This document shows positions 61,717-64,000 of a stretch of 64,000 nucleotides of DNA, one piece after another; the first letter of the stretch is position 1, and every line of letters starts with the position of its first letter. The position numbers and the translations under genes are program-made. This stretch comes from Nymphaea colorata (lineage: Eukaryota; Streptophyta; Magnoliopsida; Nymphaeales; Nymphaeaceae), in NCBI RefSeq assembly GCF_008831285.2, contig NC_045144.1:2906268-2970267 (forward strand). Direction: 5' to 3'. The notes below the pieces were generated by a model, which was given only the letters and a program-made list of their open reading frames with translations, was not told the DNA's origin and did no database searches.

Positions 61717-62526
61717 AATGGCTGTCAAAGGTGACTCTTATTATTATTATTCTTCTAATAGTCTTGATCTCCATTCTCCCTTCGTTTCTTCACAGTTTTG
61801 GAACAGGAATGTCAAGTTTAGACGACGATAGTTATAACCTGGTTTTGTAGCAACTGTGATCATTGATCTTGTGCATGATGAAAACAATTAGAAGTGTGTT
61901 ATATCATAGTTGCAATTCTTCAACCACTAAAGAAACAAATCCGCCCACTATTTCTTTGACTTGTCAAGTTGCGGAAAAACTGTAAGTTGTAAACGTTTTG
62001 AACATGGTAGAAATATGTTCCTTAATTTAGAGCAGAAGTGGTGCAAGATTATTTCCAACCAGAAGGCCAATAGGCAAACTAAATCATGTGTTTGACTGAA
62101 TCTAATACCCCAATCTGCTTCCTAGAATTCAGAGCGAGACTTGACTACCAAACTTTATGAGGTAAAATGATTTAAGAAAAAAAGAAAGGTCTCCTATTTG
62201 ATACCCTTGAGATTCCCATCTTACCGCCTTTAAACACACCACCTGCCATGATCTATTTGACCCCAATTATCATCTCATAGAAGTATGAATCACTTACGGG
62301 GCAATGAAAAAGGACATTATTTAATATTGTTTATATCACATTAATGGTGACTGAAAGCAACCAAATGGAAATGTTTCTTTTGGAATTGCGCGGTTGGAAG
62401 ATTTCCTGGTCGCTCACTTGATAATACCAACATCAAGAAAGTATCTATATTTGAATGGGGTAATTGCTTTGGTGGATCAATAGTGGATAATAATTTCGAA
62501 CATTCTAAAGCAGCAAGAATAATTTA

Positions 62527-62606
62527 TTAAATGGCCAAAGATAAAACTTGATCACGGGTTTTATTCTTAAATGGCCAAAGATAAAACTTGATCACGGGTT
62601 TTATTC
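62527..62606. repeat. 40-bp tandem duplication
   Basis: Two copies of TTAAATGGCCAAAGATAAAA continuing CTTGATCACGGGTTTTATTC. Confidence 0.95.
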
Positions 62607-63335
62607 TGGGTGAGTAGGAGGTTTACAGCCCATCACTCAGGAAAGAAGCCCATAGGGCCCTCCAAATATTTTTTATATTTTTGAGGCTTTGAGCTGCTTC
62701 CACGTCAACAATGACAACAGTGCACTCTTCAACTTGAAAAATACGCCCCATCGCTTAAGACACAAGGAAAACTTACATAACAAAACCATTTTAAACGTAT
62801 CCCTATCCCAAACAACCACACTATAATCCTTGAAGCCATCACGGGGTTCTACTTGTAAGTGATGAGTAGAGCGAAAATGTGGTAGTTCAACTAAACAGGT
62901 TTTACTTTGGAAAGTTGGAATAACTGGGGAAAAAGCTTGCGATCGAATTCCTTGCTGCAGGATGCTAAGGAGCAGCAAGAAAGAAGCCGCCATAGATGTA
63001 GGCCGTTTCAGGCCATGTATTTTGAACCTATCAAGAATACTGTGCTGTCAACAGTAGTTTTTTTCCTAAAAAAGTTTACAAAATATCAACGACTAAAAGG
63101 TGGAAGTGTCCTTGTGCTTGTGCTTCTTAATTGATTGCTAGCTCGTTGAAAAACCAAAAGCATAGTGGGCGGTGGGGCAACTCATAAAGGTAGGTAGTTT
63201 AGATGGTCCTCTGGTTTTATGATAGTTGAAAGACGTAAGCGTCGGCTCTGATCAAAATAGTTTATCTGGAAAAAGGTTGGTTGGTTTTAATATTCATTTT
63301 ACAAAGAAAGATTGCATACATCCACAGTAGCTTGC

Positions 63336-63338
<3 letters not shown>

Positions 63339-63383
<45 letters not shown>
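63339..63383. repeat. (TA)n microsatellite
   Basis: TA run of about 22 units. Confidence 0.95.
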
Positions 63384-63388
<5 letters not shown>

Positions 63389-63420
63389 GACAGATAATTC
63401 GATTCTGGAACTTCATTTTC

Positions 63421-63460
63421 TTGTCTTTTGAGCAAACTGTTTGTCTTTTGAGCAAACTGT
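63421..63460. repeat. Perfect 20-bp tandem duplication
   Basis: TTGTCTTTTGAGCAAACTGT occurs twice back to back. Confidence 0.95.
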
Positions 63461-64000
63461 GTGCAGTTACTAGAGTATTCAAATGATGGTTAGGTGGCTG
63501 AAGGTAAGTGCTAGAACGAACACATTAATAATAGCCAGTCATATCCAGCAGCCCTATTGAACATTGCCCAACAGTATGCTGCAATCCGGAAAAAGATTTT
63601 AAAGGCTAATTGGTTATTTTACCATGCATTTGAAAAAGCATGGTTGTTATTAATTTAGTGTGTGTTGTAAATTAAATTAAACTTATGAATGTTTTGTTTT
63701 TGGTGTATATATAAAGGCCAAATTTATGGCATATTTTTTGTGAAAAAGCAGTAAGCTTTTCACAAGAAGGCGTTGAAAAAGCTCTTCAAAAAGATAAATT
63801 TGCAATTGATCTTAGGAGAGGAAAAAGAGCATTATGAAGAGTGGCGGAAGAGAATAAAAGAAAATCAAAAGAAGAGGACATGTACCTACCATAGGGACTT
63901 TATGTCCTGCATGAAAAAGTTGATTTTTTTTTTGTTTTTTGGCTATGCTTGAATGGTGCCGACAGGGGTGGAGTTAAGAAGTTTTGTGTAGGGACGGAAC

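Larger units (their letters stand above)
61717..64000. other. 3' flank of the proline-rich gene and intergenic sequence
   Basis: No further gene was recognised up to the window end. It contains a 40-bp duplication (62,527-62,606), a TA run (63,339-63,383) and a 20-bp duplication (63,421-63,460). Confidence 0.45.

Overview
This is nuclear DNA from a flowering plant; the species cannot be named from the sequence. The evidence is a plant-type bifunctional lysine-degradation gene with GT-AG introns, many Copia and Gypsy LTR retrotransposons primed by initiator tRNA-Met, a CACTA transposase relic, a SINE, foldback elements, long TA microsatellites, and a proline-rich cell-wall protein gene. No rRNA, tRNA or CRISPR feature was seen.

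Region 1 (1-32,105) is the 3' part of one plus-strand host gene, LKR/SDH (lysine-ketoglutarate reductase/saccharopine dehydrogenase). I located ten consecutive exons, with phases that join correctly, from 3,042 to the TGA at 32,103-32,105. They encode the last ~403 residues. Only 1.2 kb of this ~29 kb is coding. Three introns are swollen to 9.6, 5.9 and 9.9 kb by retroelements. These are: the end of a plus-strand Copia (A) abutting a deleted minus-strand Copia (B); a TIR/foldback element; a young Copia (C1, 4,275-9,583, TSD GTAAC) with a broken polyprotein; a truncated minus Copia (F); a mosaic of three partial Copias (C, D, E) containing an inverted reverse-transcriptase segment; a solo Copia LTR in a TA repeat; and a very young minus Copia (G, 21,412-29,462, TSD GCAAT). 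G carries an intact 1,154-codon pol frame and is itself interrupted by a 2,962-bp solo LTR (TSD ATTCC).

Region 2 (32-48 kb) is gene-poor. It holds a minus-strand Gypsy (Tat/Ogre-like) gag-protease relic, a probable LINE RT scrap, one intact single-exon gene for a membrane-anchored SMP-30/NHL-type beta-propeller protein (38,118-39,212, minus), a 161-bp three-copy tandem repeat, and a plus-strand Gypsy RT-RNaseH-integrase relic. The two Gypsy relics look like complementary halves of one polyprotein in opposite orientations.

Region 3 (48-59 kb) contains a decayed CACTA TNP2 transposase, a 284-bp near-perfect foldback element, possible CACTA subterminal repeats, two SINE copies (one with TSD and poly-A), a mitochondrial-type rps19 pseudogene scrap, and several short perfect tandem duplications.

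Region 4 (59-64 kb) has TA/CT microsatellites, a four-copy ~280-bp tandem repeat, and 300 bp further on a small secreted proline-rich protein gene (61,243-61,716) with three CCYQF repeats and a GPI-signal-like tail. The rest is AT-rich sequence in which I see no gene.

Only three host genes are supported (LKR/SDH, the propeller protein, the proline-rich protein), and they do not form a shared pathway. I found no convincing new multi-gene system. The most unusual signals are the inverted-repeat RT mosaic inside LKR/SDH, a CGGGTC/GACCCG palindrome shared by LTRs of unrelated families, and the possible inversion that split a Gypsy element.
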